Assembly: GCA_018667335.1 (NCBI GenBank)
Contig: JABIVD010000007.1
Location: 1-64,000 of the forward strand
Direction: 5' to 3'
Source of the DNA: Rhodospirillaceae bacterium
GTDB lineage: Bacteria > Pseudomonadota > Alphaproteobacteria > UBA6615
DNA length: 64,000 nucleotides
Shown: positions 45,284 to 54,925 of the stretch, piece by piece
Numbering within the stretch: the first letter of the stretch is position 1
Layout: every line of letters begins with the position of its first letter
Position numbers and translations under genes: made by a program
The notes under the pieces: model-generated
What the model was told of the DNA's origin: nothing
Databases searched by the model: none
Seen by the model: only the letters and a program-made list of their open reading frames with translations

Positions 45284-46626
45284 GCCAGCACCTCCGCCAG
45301 TCCCGTACACAACGCGTCCATGTCTTCCGCCTGGGTCAATTCACTCACGGCCACCAGCAAGATGTCATCGAGCCCCGTGTCGCGGCCGTACAGGCGCGAA
45401 GCCGGCACACCGGCAAGAATGTTCCGGGCGGCCAGTTCATCGACCACGGCCTGTGCCGAACCGTCGAGCCGAACGGCGAACTCGTTGAAAAACGTTTCCG
45501 ACAACAGCTCGACCCCGGCGACGGCCCCAAGCCGATCCGCCAACGCGACGGCATGCGCATGGTTGAGCGCCGCCAGTTTCCGGAATCCATCCTCACCCAG
45601 CAGCGCGAGATGGATGGTGAAGGCCAGCGCACAGAGACCGGAATTGGTGCAGATATTGCTCGTCGCCTTCTCGCGGCGGATATGTTGCTCGCGGGTCGAG
45701 AGCGTCAGCACCCAGCCGCGGCGGCCGTCCTCGTCGACCGTCTCGCCGGCGAGCCGACCCGGCATCTGACGGACATATTTCTGGCGCGCCGCGAACAGGC
45801 CCACATACGGGCCACCAAATCCCTGGGCATTGCCCAGGCTTTGGCCCTCGGCCACCACGATGTCGGCGCCCATCTCGCCCGGGGAACGAACCGCCCCCAG
45901 TGACACGGCTTCCGTAACAACGACGACCAGGAGCGCGCCGGCCTCGTGACAGGCGTCGGCGAGCGGCCCGAAATCACGGACATGACCGAAGACACCCGGG
46001 TTCTGAACGACCACGCAGGCCGTATCGTCGCCAACATCGCCTGCCAGGTCCTCAAGACCGCCCAGATCCGGCTGCCGGGCGTCGATCTCGATGTCCATGT
46101 AGCGCGACTGGGTCTCGGTCACTTCGCGATAGTGGGGATGGACGCCGCCCGAGATGATCGCCTTGTTGCGGCGCGTGACCCGCTGGGCCATCAACACCGC
46201 CTCCGCACAGGAGGTCGCGCCGTCATACATCGACGCATTGGCCACATCCATGCCGGTGATCAGAGCCACCATCGTCTGGAACTCAAACAGGGCCTGCAGG
46301 GTGCCCTGGGAGATCTCCGGCTGATAGGGGGTGTAAGACGTCAGGAATTCGCCGCGCTGGACCAGATGATCGACCGTCGCCGGAATATGATGACGGTAAG
46401 CCCCGGCGCCGAGAAAACTGGGCACATCCGCCGTGGATACATTGCGCCCCGCCAGGGCCGCGATCTTCGCTTCCACGTGATACTCGGCCATATGATCGGA
46501 AAGATCGAAATCACCGCCGAATCGTGCGGCATCGGGCACGTCGACAAAAAGCTCGTCGACCGAGCCGACGCCGATCGCCGACAGCATGTCGGCCCGGTCA
46601 TTGTCCGTGAGTGGAAGGTATCGCAT
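45280..46626 (-). CDS. gcvPA: Glycine dehydrogenase (decarboxylating) subunit 1
   Basis: N-terminal half of the split P-protein. The 448-residue product starts [20 protein letters not shown] and shows [40 protein letters not shown] and [20 protein letters not shown], all family landmarks. It begins 1 bp after the gcvH stop and overlaps gcvPB by 4 bp, so the two halves are made together. An in-frame upstream start at 46668 overlaps gcvH and is not needed. Confidence 0.96.
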   Translation of the reverse strand: MRYLPLTDNDRADMLSAIGVGSVDELFVDVPDAARFGGDFDLSDHMAEYHVEAKIAALAGRNVSTADVPSFLGAGAYRHHIPATVDHLVQRGEFLTSYTPYQPEISQGTLQALFEFQTMVALITGMDVANASMYDGATSCAEAVLMAQRVTRRNKAIISGGVHPHYREVTETQSRYMDIEIDARQPDLGGLEDLAGDVGDDTACVVVQNPGVFGHVRDFGPLADACHEAGALLVVVVTEAVSLGAVRSPGEMGADIVVAEGQSLGNAQGFGGPYVGLFAARQKYVRQMPGRLAGETVDEDGRRGWVLTLSTREQHIRREKATSNICTNSGLCALAFTIHLALLGEDGFRKLAALNHAHAVALADRLGAVAGVELLSETFFNEFAVRLDGSAQAVVDELAARNILAGVPASRLYGRDTGLDDILLVAVSELTQAEDMDALCTGLAEVLA

Positions 46627-46627
46627 C

Positions 46628-47005
46628 TCAGTCCAGACCCTCGCAGTAGGTCTTGTAAGTCGCCTCATCCATCAAATCATCCAGCTCTGCCGGATCGGTC
46701 AGGCGTAGCTTGGCGAACCAGCCGTCACCAAACGCATCGGTGTTGACCAGAGACGGATCTCCGTTCAGGGCGTCGTTGACCTCGATCACCTCGCCACCGA
46801 CAGGCGCGTAGACTTCGGCCGCAGCCTTCACCGATTCAACCACCGCGACTTCGTCGGTCCGATCGAGCAGCTTGCCCACATCCGGCAACTCCACGAACAC
46901 GACGTCGCCGAGCTGCTCCTGCGCATAGTCGGAAATCCCGATCATGCCGGTCTCGCCCTCGACTTCGACCCATTCATGGTCTTCGCTGTATTTCCGGTTG
47001 GCCAT
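46628..47005 (-). CDS. gcvH: Glycine cleavage system H protein
   Basis: 125-residue lipoyl carrier that shuttles the aminomethyl group between the P, T and L proteins. The lipoylated lysine is Lys60 in [20 protein letters not shown], the start [13 protein letters not shown] is typical, and the C-terminal [20 protein letters not shown] is present. It lies 18 bp after gcvT. Confidence 0.97.
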   Translation of the reverse strand: MANRKYSEDHEWVEVEGETGMIGISDYAQEQLGDVVFVELPDVGKLLDRTDEVAVVESVKAAAEVYAPVGGEVIEVNDALNGDPSLVNTDAFGDGWFAKLRLTDPAELDDLMDEATYKTYCEGLD

Positions 47006-47023
47006 TACCCTTCTCCTCTTAGC

Positions 47024-48154
47024 TCAGCTTGCGCGTTTGTAGTTTGCGGGCACGAACGGCAGATCCACCAGCGTGGCGGCCACCGTTCGGCCTCGCAGTT
47101 CGATATTCAATGCCGTGCCGACCGTGGCACTGGCGGTACTCACATATCCCATCGCCACGGGACCTCCGACCGACGGTCCGAACCCGCCGCTGGTGACAAT
47201 CCCAATCTCGACGTCGCCCGCATCACGGATCACCGCGCCCTCGCGCACCGGTGCCCGGCCGTCGGGCAGGAGTCCCACCCGTTTGCGCAGCGGCCCGTCT
47301 TTCAGCTGCTCCAGAATTGACCCGGCTCCCGGGAAATCGGCCGTCTCGCGCCGTCGCTTGCCGACAGCCCAGGTCAGGCCGGCCTCGATGGGCGATGTGG
47401 CCGTATCAATATCGTGACCGTAGAGGCAAAGACCGGCTTCCAGCCGCAACGAATCCCGAGCACCGAGCCCGACGGGTTCCACATCGTCATGCGCCAGCAA
47501 GGTCTGCGCCAGGCGGGCCGCCGCGTCATTCGGCAGCGAAATCTCGAACCCGTCCTCACCCGTATATCCCGACCGCGTGACATAGGCGGCGGTCCCGGCC
47601 AAGATCATCTCCGCACCCTGCATGAAAACCAGGTCGCGGCATGCCGGCGCCAGTTCGCTGAGCACCGCCTCGGCCTTCGGCCCCTGGAGCGCCAGCAAGG
47701 CGCGATCTTCAAGAATCTGCAGCTCCGCGTCGCCGCCCAGCTGGGCGGCGATATGGGCGAAGTCCGCATCCTTGCAAGCGGCATTGACCACCAGGAACAA
47801 GGCTGGAACGCCGTTCTCCTCAATCCGGGTGACCATCAGATCGTCGCGGATGCCACCCGTGTCATTGAGCAACAGCGTGTAGCGCATGCGGTCGGTCGCG
47901 AGCCCCGCGATGTCGCCCGGAACGAGCCGCTCGAAACACGCTGCGGGATCGTCCCCGCGCAGGATCGCCTGGCCCATGTGAGATACGTCGAACAGGCCCG
48001 CCGCACTGCGCGTCGCATTGTGCTCGGCAATGATGCCGGCAGGATATTGCACCGGCATCGCGTAGCCCGCGAAGGGGACCATGCGGGCCCCCAGGGACAC
48101 GTGCAGATCATAAAGAGGAGTCTTGCGCACTTCTGTATCTGAGGCTGTCGCCAC
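47024..48154 (-). CDS. gcvT: Glycine cleavage system T protein (aminomethyltransferase)
   Basis: Transfers the methylene group from the H-protein to tetrahydrofolate and releases ammonia. The 376-residue product has KTPLYDLHVSLGARMVPFAG, YPAGIIAEHNATRSAAGLFD with VSHMGQ, the SGYTGEDGFEISLP folate region, and LRLEAGLCLYGHDIDTATSP with IEAGLTWAVGKRR. The start is a GTG at 48154 with GGGAGAG just upstream. It is the first gene after the tandem glycine riboswitch (48204-48409). Confidence 0.95.
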   Translation of the reverse strand: MATASDTEVRKTPLYDLHVSLGARMVPFAGYAMPVQYPAGIIAEHNATRSAAGLFDVSHMGQAILRGDDPAACFERLVPGDIAGLATDRMRYTLLLNDTGGIRDDLMVTRIEENGVPALFLVVNAACKDADFAHIAAQLGGDAELQILEDRALLALQGPKAEAVLSELAPACRDLVFMQGAEMILAGTAAYVTRSGYTGEDGFEISLPNDAAARLAQTLLAHDDVEPVGLGARDSLRLEAGLCLYGHDIDTATSPIEAGLTWAVGKRRRETADFPGAGSILEQLKDGPLRKRVGLLPDGRAPVREGAVIRDAGDVEIGIVTSGGFGPSVGGPVAMGYVSTASATVGTALNIELRGRTVAATLVDLPFVPANYKRAS

Positions 48155-48203
48155 GTCGCTCTCCCGGTCCAAGCAAAGACACACAGCGCACCAGTTGCGC
48201 CGC

Positions 48204-48409
48204 CTGCCCCACTCTGTCGTCAGACCTGAGAGATTCACTTCGCCCGGTTAGATTCGGACGGAGCTTACGCCTTCGGTGAGGCCCGGGACCGTAGGTACCC
48301 GGCCGGGCCTGCTTTCCAGAGTGTCATCCCCCTTGCGGTCCTGGATGCCTGAGAGTTTCCGGGGCGGTTGCTCCTTCGGCGCCGGCCAACAAGCCGGTCT
48401 CTCCCGCTG
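48204..48409 (-). promoter_or_regulatory. Tandem glycine riboswitch upstream of gcvT
   Basis: Read on the minus strand, two glycine aptamers follow each other. The first has GCGGGAGAGACC, the conserved GCCGAAGGAGCAA bulge and AAACTCTCAGGCA. The second has CACCGAAGGCGTAAGC, AATCTCTCAGGT and the closing GACAGAGTGGGGC. These are the consensus elements of glycine-binding RNAs, which in most bacteria turn on gcv expression when glycine is abundant. A short hairpin (GCGCA/TGCGC) between the second aptamer and the gcvT ribosome-binding site could be part of the expression platform. Confidence 0.95.
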
Positions 48410-48520
48410 GGGTCACATGACAATTTTACTCAATGCCGGGGTGCGACTCGGGCCGCGCCCCTCCATCGACATTATGCCTCACCGGGGAGGAGTCAACCTG
48501 CACCGGACGGCGGCTGTGGA

Positions 48521-49105
48521 CTAACGTCCACGCTTGTTGAGGTTGTACTTCAGCTCGTCATCCGAGAGCACGAACCCGACAAAGACACCGAATGCATCAC
48601 CGCGCTGGCCTGCCTGCAACGGGATCTTTTGGATCAGCTCTTCGGCGAAGCTCAGCCGGTTGCGGTTGCCCTCAAACGCGACGCTCGTCTCGAATTCCTC
48701 ACGCGCCAGGATATTCTCTTCCGTGTCGGCGATGGCGACAAAATATTTGATGGTCGCTTCGCGCGTCACCGCAGCCGGACCACGTGTCGTGACCAGCAGG
48801 AGTTGCAGGTCGACGTCGACCACCCCGGTTCTGTCGTCCTTGATGTCGGTGTCGCAAAACCCTTTGAAATCTGCGATTCGCGCTTCCAGCGTGACATCCG
48901 TCAGATCGCGCCCCTGGCCGGGCAGAAACTGGGTTATTTCCGCGGCATCCTGGACGATCACGATGTTCGGACAGGCCGGCGCCGGAGCGGCCGGGCCCTG
49001 TTGGCACGCCGCCAGAACAAACAGCGCGAGAGCGGCCCATCCCGGTTTGGCCCACCCGGTTCCATCTCGTCCGGTTCCAGCGCGTCCGGTTTGCAGAAGT
49101 TTCAT
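48521..49105 (-). CDS. Predicted lipoprotein of unknown function
   Basis: 194-residue protein with a lipoprotein signal. A hydrophobic stretch WAALALFVLAAC ends in the lipobox L-A-A-C, and the +2 residue is Gln, not Asp, so outer-membrane sorting is expected. The mature domain (PNIVIVQDAAEITQFLPGQG to NRLSFAEELIQKIPLQAGQR) has alternating strands typical of a beta-sandwich. The pre-lipobox segment is unusually long and Gly/Thr-rich (GRAGTGRDGTGWAKPGW), so a shorter start is possible. No named family recognised. Neighbours are the gcv operon promoter and the CDGSH gene. Confidence 0.78.
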   Translation of the reverse strand: MKLLQTGRAGTGRDGTGWAKPGWAALALFVLAACQQGPAAPAPACPNIVIVQDAAEITQFLPGQGRDLTDVTLEARIADFKGFCDTDIKDDRTGVVDVDLQLLLVTTRGPAAVTREATIKYFVAIADTEENILAREEFETSVAFEGNRNRLSFAEELIQKIPLQAGQRGDAFGVFVGFVLSDDELKYNLNKRGR

Positions 49106-49124
49106 GGGATCAGCAAATGTCTGG

Positions 49125-49364
49125 TCAAAGGGAATTGTGCGTGCCGTCGCAGAACGGCTGGTCATCGGTTTTCTTGCAACAGCAGAACCACACCGTTTTG
49201 GCTTCATCGCTTTCGAACATGACCGGCACAAAATCAGTGCCCTTGTGGGCGCTGTCGCAGAAGGGCTGCTTCTTGCTGCGCCCGCAGACGCACCACCAAT
49301 ACTTCCGGCCGGGAATCACATCCACGGCGATCGGTTCCTTCTGTGGGATCTCCGGATCAGCCAT
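49125..49364 (-). CDS. Double CDGSH iron-sulfur domain protein
   Basis: 79-residue protein with two complete CDGSH motifs, each expected to bind a redox-active 2Fe-2S cluster through three Cys and one His. The first is CVCGRSKKQPFCDSAH (Cys25, Cys27, Cys36, His40) and the second CCCKKTDDQPFCDGTH (Cys61, Cys63, Cys72, His76). The two-domain monomer resembles the Miner2-type arrangement rather than dimeric mitoNEET. The ATG at 49364 follows GGAG; an upstream ATG at 49379 is less likely. It is divergent from ispH, another iron-sulfur enzyme. Function in cluster transfer or redox sensing is inference. Confidence 0.92.
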   Translation of the reverse strand: MADPEIPQKEPIAVDVIPGRKYWWCVCGRSKKQPFCDSAHKGTDFVPVMFESDEAKTVWFCCCKKTDDQPFCDGTHNSL

Positions 49365-49382
49365 CACTTTTCTCCACACATC

Positions 49383-49403
49383 GCACCGTGCCTTGCACCG
49401 TGC
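49383..49403. repeat. Two GCACCGTGC palindromes, 12-bp period, upstream of the CDGSH gene
   Basis: GCAC-C-GTGC occurs at 49383-49391 and again at 49395-49403, with CTT between. Each copy is a palindrome around one central base. They lie 19-39 bp upstream of the CDGSH start, within the gap shared with the divergent ispH. A repeated operator for a dimeric regulator is possible; no known motif match is claimed. Confidence 0.4.
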
Positions 49404-49517
49404 AGCGCCACTAAGATATTACGGGTACGCGGCAATTGACCGTGTGAAAACATTACGAGAGCGACGGACCCAGAACAAGGTCAGTCATGGCTCGACAACG
49501 CGTTTCGGAATGGTTCG

Positions 49518-50462
49518 ATGTCGAAATCACCTCTGACGATCCTGCTGGCACAACCACGTGGCTTCTGCGCGGGCGTCGATCGGGCCATACAGATCGTCGA
49601 ACAGGCGCTGGAACGCTATGGACGGCCGATATACGTGCGCCACGAGATCGTGCACAACCGGTTCGTGGTGGAGAACCTCGAGCGGCAGGGCGCCGTTTTC
49701 GTGGACGAACTCTCGGAGGTTCCTGACGACGCGAAGGTTATATTTTCGGCGCACGGTGTGCCCAAATCCGTGCCGGTGGAGGCTGTACGCCGCGATCTGT
49801 TCTACCTCGACGCCACCTGCCCGCTGGTCAGCAAGGTCCACAACCAGGCCCAGCATCAGCAGCGCGCCGGCCGCCACATCCTGTTGATCGGGCATGAGGG
49901 GCATCCGGAGGTGATCGGCACCATGGGTCAGCTGCCCGAGGGCTCGATCACCCTTGTCGAAACGGTCGAGGATGTCGCGACTCTCGACATCGCGCAGGAA
50001 ACACCGCTCGCATATGTGACCCAGACGACCCTGTCCGTCGATGACACGGCCGCGATCGTGGATGCGCTTCGCGCGCAGTTCCCGAACATCGCGGAGCCCG
50101 GGTCGGAAGACATCTGCTATGCGACCACCAACCGCCAGGAGGCGGTCAAGGCAATCGCCGGGCGGTGCGAGGCCATGATCGTGATCGGTGCGCCGAACTC
50201 CTCGAATTCCAACCGCCTCGTCGAGGTCGCGCTGCGATCCGGTTGTCGCGACGCGGCCCTGGTCGAACGCGCCAGCGGCATGGACTGGGCGCGGTTTGAT
50301 GGCTGCAACACGCTGGGGCTGACCGCGGGGGCATCGGCGCCCGAAACCCTGGTCGAGGAGTTCGTTGAAGCCTGCCGCGAGCGGTACGATGTGACGATCG
50401 AAGAAATCTCGGTGCGCGAGGAGAATGTGCATTTCAACCTCCCCCGTGCCTTGATCGCCTAG
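49518..50462 (+). CDS. ispH: 4-hydroxy-3-methylbut-2-enyl diphosphate reductase
   Basis: Last step of the non-mevalonate isoprenoid pathway, giving IPP and DMAPP; a 4Fe-4S enzyme. The 314-residue product has the three cluster cysteines in [26 protein letters not shown] and [13 protein letters not shown], and the substrate loop [15 protein letters not shown] plus [15 protein letters not shown]. It opens the conserved alphaproteobacterial run ispH-thrB-rnhA. The gap to thrB is 11 bp. Confidence 0.97.
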   Translation: MSKSPLTILLAQPRGFCAGVDRAIQIVEQALERYGRPIYVRHEIVHNRFVVENLERQGAVFVDELSEVPDDAKVIFSAHGVPKSVPVEAVRRDLFYLDATCPLVSKVHNQAQHQQRAGRHILLIGHEGHPEVIGTMGQLPEGSITLVETVEDVATLDIAQETPLAYVTQTTLSVDDTAAIVDALRAQFPNIAEPGSEDICYATTNRQEAVKAIAGRCEAMIVIGAPNSSNSNRLVEVALRSGCRDAALVERASGMDWARFDGCNTLGLTAGASAPETLVEEFVEACRERYDVTIEEISVREENVHFNLPRALIA

Positions 50463-50473
50463 GCGCCGCTCCG

Positions 50474-51472
50474 ATGGCCGTCTACACCGACGTTACCGAC
50501 GAAGACCTCGTTGCCTTTCTCGGCGACTACGATATCGGCGAGGTCGTCTCGCTCAAGGGCATCGCGGAAGGCGTCGAGAACACCAATTATCTCCTCCAGA
50601 CCCTGACGTCTGACGCGGCGGCACCTCAGAACTACATCCTCACCCTTTACGAGAAACGGGTCCGTCGCGACGACCTCCCGTATTTCCTGGGGCTCATGGA
50701 CCATCTGGCAGAGAATGGCATTTCCTGTCCGACCCCGATCCATGGGCGCGATGGCGCAGCTCTACGCGAACTCGCCGGCCGGCCGGCCGCAATTGCATCA
50801 TTCCTTTCCGGCATGTGGCCAAAGAAAAGCACGCCCAAGCACTGCGCCGAGCTCGGCGCATCGCTCGCGCGGATGCACGATGCCGGACAAAGCTTCGACG
50901 GCAGCCGCGCCAACGACATGTCCGTCGCGGGGTGGCAGACCCTCGTCGCCCAGACCCGCGACCAGGCCGACGATGTCGTCCCCGGCCTCAAGGACCTGCT
51001 CGATGCAGAGCTCAGTGAGATATCATCGCATTGGCCGGACAACCTGCCGAACGGGGTGATCCATGCCGACCTGTTTCCCGACAATGTTTTCTTCCTCGGG
51101 GATCGTTTGTCGGGTTTCATCGATTTCTACTTCGCCTGCAACGACGCACTTGCCTACGACCTGGCGATTTGCATCAACGCGTGGTGCTTCGAAGCCGACA
51201 ACAGCCTGAACGTCACCAAGGCCCGCGCGCTGTTGCGCGGCTATGCCTCGGTCCGGCCCCTCACCCGGCAGGAATTCGACGCGCTGCCACAACTGGCACG
51301 CGGCAGCGCCCTGCGCTTCCTGCTCACGCGGCTGTATGACTGGGTCAATCACGACCCGGCGGCCTTCGTTCAACCCAAGGACCCCAAACAATTCCTGGGC
51401 CGGCTGCGGTTTCATCAGCAGGTGGACGGCCCGGGCGCCTATGGCGTCAGTTTCGAGGATGTAAGCGCATGA
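50474..51472 (+). CDS. thrB: Homoserine kinase, APH-fold type
   Basis: Phosphorylates homoserine in threonine biosynthesis. This is the alphaproteobacterial type with the aminoglycoside-kinase fold rather than the GHMP kinase of E. coli. The 332-residue product shows [36 protein letters not shown], the Brenner-like [20 protein letters not shown] and the [18 protein letters not shown] motif. It overlaps rnhA by 4 bp. thrC lies at 58656 on the other strand. Confidence 0.95.
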   Translation: MAVYTDVTDEDLVAFLGDYDIGEVVSLKGIAEGVENTNYLLQTLTSDAAAPQNYILTLYEKRVRRDDLPYFLGLMDHLAENGISCPTPIHGRDGAALRELAGRPAAIASFLSGMWPKKSTPKHCAELGASLARMHDAGQSFDGSRANDMSVAGWQTLVAQTRDQADDVVPGLKDLLDAELSEISSHWPDNLPNGVIHADLFPDNVFFLGDRLSGFIDFYFACNDALAYDLAICINAWCFEADNSLNVTKARALLRGYASVRPLTRQEFDALPQLARGSALRFLLTRLYDWVNHDPAAFVQPKDPKQFLGRLRFHQQVDGPGAYGVSFEDVSA

Positions 51473-51912
51473 GTGATACGAGCCGGATCGTGATCTTCAC
51501 CGATGGTGCCTGCTCGGGTAATCCGGGACCCGGCGGCTGGGGCGCCATCCTGCGTGCCGGCGAGCACGAAAAGGAACTTTCGGGCGGCGAAGACGAGACA
51601 ACGAACAACCGGATGGAGCTGATGGCCGCCATCGCGGCGCTCGAGGAGCTCAAAAAGCCCTCGCCGATCGACCTGTTCACGGATTCCACCTATGTGCGGG
51701 ACGGGATCATGAAATGGATCCACAACTGGAAGCGCAACGGCTGGAAGACCGCCGCCAGGAAGCCGGTCAAGAATGTCGATCTGTGGAAACGCCTCGAATT
51801 GGCGATGGAACCCCACAACATCGAATGGCATTGGGTGAAGGGACATAACGGGCATCCCGACAATGAGCGCGCCGACGAACTCGCGCGCAACGCGATTATC
51901 CCTCTCGCCTGA
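51469..51912 (+). CDS. rnhA: Ribonuclease HI
   Basis: Degrades RNA in RNA-DNA hybrids. The 147-residue product has all four catalytic acids: Asp12 in [17 protein letters not shown], Glu50 in [10 protein letters not shown], Asp72 in [11 protein letters not shown] and Asp136 in [14 protein letters not shown], plus the basic protrusion [20 protein letters not shown]. Overlap with thrB (ATGA) implies coupling. With rnhB at 33134 the genome has both RNase H types. Confidence 0.96.
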   Translation: MSDTSRIVIFTDGACSGNPGPGGWGAILRAGEHEKELSGGEDETTNNRMELMAAIAALEELKKPSPIDLFTDSTYVRDGIMKWIHNWKRNGWKTAARKPVKNVDLWKRLELAMEPHNIEWHWVKGHNGHPDNERADELARNAIIPLA

Positions 51913-51935
51913 GCGAACGGAACGTCCCAACGAAA

Positions 51936-51957
51936 ACGGGGGCCCGAAGGCCCCCGT
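51936..51957. terminator. Shared terminator between rnhA and the convergent peroxiredoxin gene
   Basis: ACGGGGGCC (51936-51944), loop CGAA, GGCCCCCGT (51949-51957). On the minus strand it is followed by TTTTCG, so it serves the peroxiredoxin gene well; on the plus strand the tail is CATCTTA, weaker. The two genes converge here (stops at 51912 and 51981). Confidence 0.85.
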
Positions 51958-51980
51958 CATCTTATCGAACGGCGGAAAGC

Positions 51981-52463
51981 CTAGAGGTGTTCGAGAACGC
52001 TCTCGGCCGAGCTTTTCTCGAAAGCACCGCCGTCGTCCAGAAGAACCTCGGTCACCGTGCCGTCATCGACGATGATCGCGAAACGCTGGCTACGCACGCC
52101 AAGTCCCCGATCAACGAGATCGAGCTCCATGCCGAGTTCCTTGGTGAAGGCGGCCGAACCATCGGCCAGCATCATCACATTGTCGCCGACGGACTGATCC
52201 TTGCCCCAGGCTTCCATGACAAACGGGTCATTCACGGCCATGCAGGCAATCGTGTCGACGCCCTTGGCCTTGATCTCACCGGCCTTCTGAACGAAACCGG
52301 GCAGATGCTGCGCCGAGCAGGTAGGCGTGAACGCGCCGGGTACCGAAAACAGCACGACCTTCTTGCCGCTGAACAGGGCATCGGTCGAAACCTGGTCGAT
52401 GCCGTCCGCTGTTTTGTGCGCGAGCGCGCTCGCCGGAATCTTGTCGCCTACATTGATCGCCAT
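51981..52463 (-). CDS. Peroxiredoxin, Prx5 type
   Basis: Reduces hydrogen peroxide and organic peroxides with thiols. The 160-residue product has the Prx5 signature VLFSVPGAFTPTCSAQHLPG with the peroxidatic Cys49, then VDTIACMAVNDPFVMEAWGK and the LGVRSQRFAIIVDDGTVTEV strand. No glutaredoxin domain is fused. A further Cys near 73 might act as a resolving residue. It is alone between a terminator and a 140-bp leader containing a hairpin near 52478-52495. Confidence 0.94.
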   Translation of the reverse strand: MAINVGDKIPASALAHKTADGIDQVSTDALFSGKKVVLFSVPGAFTPTCSAQHLPGFVQKAGEIKAKGVDTIACMAVNDPFVMEAWGKDQSVGDNVMMLADGSAAFTKELGMELDLVDRGLGVRSQRFAIIVDDGTVTEVLLDDGGAFEKSSAESVLEHL

Positions 52464-52603
52464 CTATCTCTCCTCGATCGGGTGCGGTTCGGGCCGCACG
52501 AACAATTCCGTCCGACCGACCGCATCATTGATATCGGTTCGCAACATAGTCTGAATTGCGGAAAGTTCCAGTCCTGGATCAGTGGAAAATCCGGCGCGGG
52601 GCG

Positions 52604-54760
52604 TTATTTTTCGGCCACCGCAGTTGTCAGGCCGGCTTCCGTCAGCCCGCCGAAGACCGCGTTGCTGGACAACAGTTCCGGCAACACCACGCCACGGGGG
52701 GATTCCGGCCCGTAGATGACGTTGAACGGAATTCCGAAGCGGCTGAACGACGCGAGATATCTGGCAATCGTATCACTCGGCTTGGTCCAGTCGGCGCGCA
52801 TCAGGACCACATCCCCGCGCGTGAATATGTCGTTCACGGCCTCGGTCTCCAGGACTCGCTTCTTGTTGACCTGACAGGTGATGCACCATTCTGCCGTGAC
52901 ATCCACGAAGACCACATTCCCCTGCGCCACGAGCCCCGGGATCGCGGCCTGGTCGAAGGGAATCCAGGCCTCATCAAGTGCGGCGATCTGGGACTGGTCA
53001 CGCACCCCGATGCCGAGTGCCGGCAGCGCGGTCGGTACCACGAAGGAGATGATTGCCGCGGCAAACACGCCGGCACCAAGCATCCGACCCGTCCGTTCCG
53101 GGACGCGGTTGCGGAGCGCAAACAGTGCGAAAATTGCGGCCATAAGAACCGCCACAGTCACCGCAGCTTCGACCGACACCTGCACCGCCATCACCGTCAA
53201 CAGCCAGACGGCCGTCGCGATCAACGCGAGCGACAGGAATTTCTTGAGACCATTCATCCACGGACCCGGGCGCGGCAGCTTCGTGGCCAGCACCGGGAAG
53301 AGGGCAACGAGAATGAACGGCGATGCCATGCCGAACCCCAGCGCGAGGAAAATCGAATAAATCTCGACGGCACCACGGCTCAGCGCAAAGCCGATGGAGG
53401 TACCGAGGAACGGCGCCGTGCAGGGCGTCGCGAGTATGGTCGCAAACGCACCCTGGAAGAACTGACCGCCGAGCGAGCTCTTGTTGCCCGCGGCCACCGC
53501 GACATCCGACACCTTGCCGGGCAGACGGACTTCGAACAGGCCCCACATGTTGGCGGCGAACAGGGTCAGGATCACCACCAGTGCCACGACGAAGATCGGC
53601 TGCTGGAACTGAATGCCCCAACCGACCGCCAACCCCGCCGACTTAACACCCACCGCAAGACTTGCCAGTGCCAGGAAGGACACGATGATACCGGCGGTCG
53701 TGGCCAGGAAACCGAGGCGAACCTCCTTCGGATCGCCGCCGCCATGGCTGACCACCGACAGAAGCTTGATCGATATCACCGGCAGCACACACGGCATGAG
53801 GTTCAAAATCAGCCCGCCGACCAGTGCCAGTGCCATGATCGACAGCAGCGTCGTGATCGCCAAACTACCCGTATCGACATGCGCCAGGCCGTTCGCCAAC
53901 GGCAGGGCGCTGGCCTCGATGCTCCGCGCACCGTCGATCAAGGTGAAGACCAGCGGGTCGCTTTCGAGATCAACCGGGGCCCCCTCGCCGAAAATATCCT
54001 CCGCCGTGACCGACGCCAGGACGACGCGCCCGCCCTCGAGGAACTCAAAATCAGGCTTCGAGAAAACCACATCGCCGGAACCCTCGACCAGAAGGTCGGG
54101 TGTCAGAAACGGTGTGTCCGCGCGAAAGGCCGTCCGGATCAGCGGATTCGCATTGGTGCCCGAAACATCGGCACCCTCGAAGATAAGCCCCGCACGGCTG
54201 CCGTCGCCCGGCACCTGGTTCTGGTACCGGTCGATCATATTCGCGAATTCCGACGGATTGGCCGGCCCGGCGGGAAGATCGAGCGTCGCGTTGAACGTAT
54301 GGGGAATGCAGACATCGTCGCAGATGAGCAGATCGACCCGCGCGCGCAACGAAACCGCCTCGCCGACCTTGCGCAGATGCGCGTTGATCGGGAACACGAC
54401 CTGCTTTTCGTAGCCGAACGTTTCCAGATCGTAGTAGTTGAAGCGCACAGGCGCCGGCCACAGGAACGCCGCCGTCTCCAGATTGCCCGAATTTTCCCAT
54501 TCCACATGGGGCGGAATGCCGGCATCCCCGGGCGAGCGCCAATAGGTCTTCCAGCCGTCATCCAGACGCACTTCGAGGCCCAACGGGATCGTTTCCAGGT
54601 CGCCCACCGCCGTGGTCGCCGAAATCAGGCGAATATCGGCCTTCGGACCCTCCAGCCAGTCGGTCGCGGTGTCGCTCATGGCGAGGCTCGGCCACAATAT
54701 CGCCGGAATGACAGCTACAATCGCTGCAAGACGCAAGAAATCACGGAAACGCGGTACCAT
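52604..54760 (-). CDS. DsbD/ScsB-like protein-disulfide reductase
   Basis: 718-residue inner-membrane protein that carries reducing power from cytoplasmic thioredoxin to the periplasm. A signal sequence (LRLAAIVAVIPAILWPSLAM) precedes a two-part periplasmic N-domain (DDGWKTYWRSPGDAGIPPHV and DLLICDDVCIPHTFNATLDL). Eight helices follow, with conserved LMPCVLPVISIKLLSVVSHG and LATPCTAPFLGTSIGFALSR cysteines. The C-terminal thioredoxin-like domain has the active site VTAEWCITCQVNKKRVLE. The order and the N-domain type match the ScsB/DsbD branch common in alphaproteobacteria. Partner proteins (DsbA at 36750) are elsewhere. Confidence 0.92.
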   Translation of the reverse strand: MVPRFRDFLRLAAIVAVIPAILWPSLAMSDTATDWLEGPKADIRLISATTAVGDLETIPLGLEVRLDDGWKTYWRSPGDAGIPPHVEWENSGNLETAAFLWPAPVRFNYYDLETFGYEKQVVFPINAHLRKVGEAVSLRARVDLLICDDVCIPHTFNATLDLPAGPANPSEFANMIDRYQNQVPGDGSRAGLIFEGADVSGTNANPLIRTAFRADTPFLTPDLLVEGSGDVVFSKPDFEFLEGGRVVLASVTAEDIFGEGAPVDLESDPLVFTLIDGARSIEASALPLANGLAHVDTGSLAITTLLSIMALALVGGLILNLMPCVLPVISIKLLSVVSHGGGDPKEVRLGFLATTAGIIVSFLALASLAVGVKSAGLAVGWGIQFQQPIFVVALVVILTLFAANMWGLFEVRLPGKVSDVAVAAGNKSSLGGQFFQGAFATILATPCTAPFLGTSIGFALSRGAVEIYSIFLALGFGMASPFILVALFPVLATKLPRPGPWMNGLKKFLSLALIATAVWLLTVMAVQVSVEAAVTVAVLMAAIFALFALRNRVPERTGRMLGAGVFAAAIISFVVPTALPALGIGVRDQSQIAALDEAWIPFDQAAIPGLVAQGNVVFVDVTAEWCITCQVNKKRVLETEAVNDIFTRGDVVLMRADWTKPSDTIARYLASFSRFGIPFNVIYGPESPRGVVLPELLSSNAVFGGLTEAGLTTAVAEK

Positions 54761-54925
54761 ATTGTTCGTGCCCCGGCTCGTATGCCTGTGACGGTGATAA
54801 TGAATTGTTATGCTTGAAATATAGGAATGATTGGCCCGGAATATAGCGGCTTAGCGCTCAACAGCCCTCACAATCACGTGTCGGAACAAGTCTTCGAACT
54901 CCTTCATCAGGAAGCCAGGAAAGCC

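Noticed and set aside
52556-54817. 753-codon plus-strand frame over the DsbD-like gene
   Set aside because: A composition artefact antisense to a gene with clear domains and catalytic cysteines; the product is a run of charged residues with no domain.
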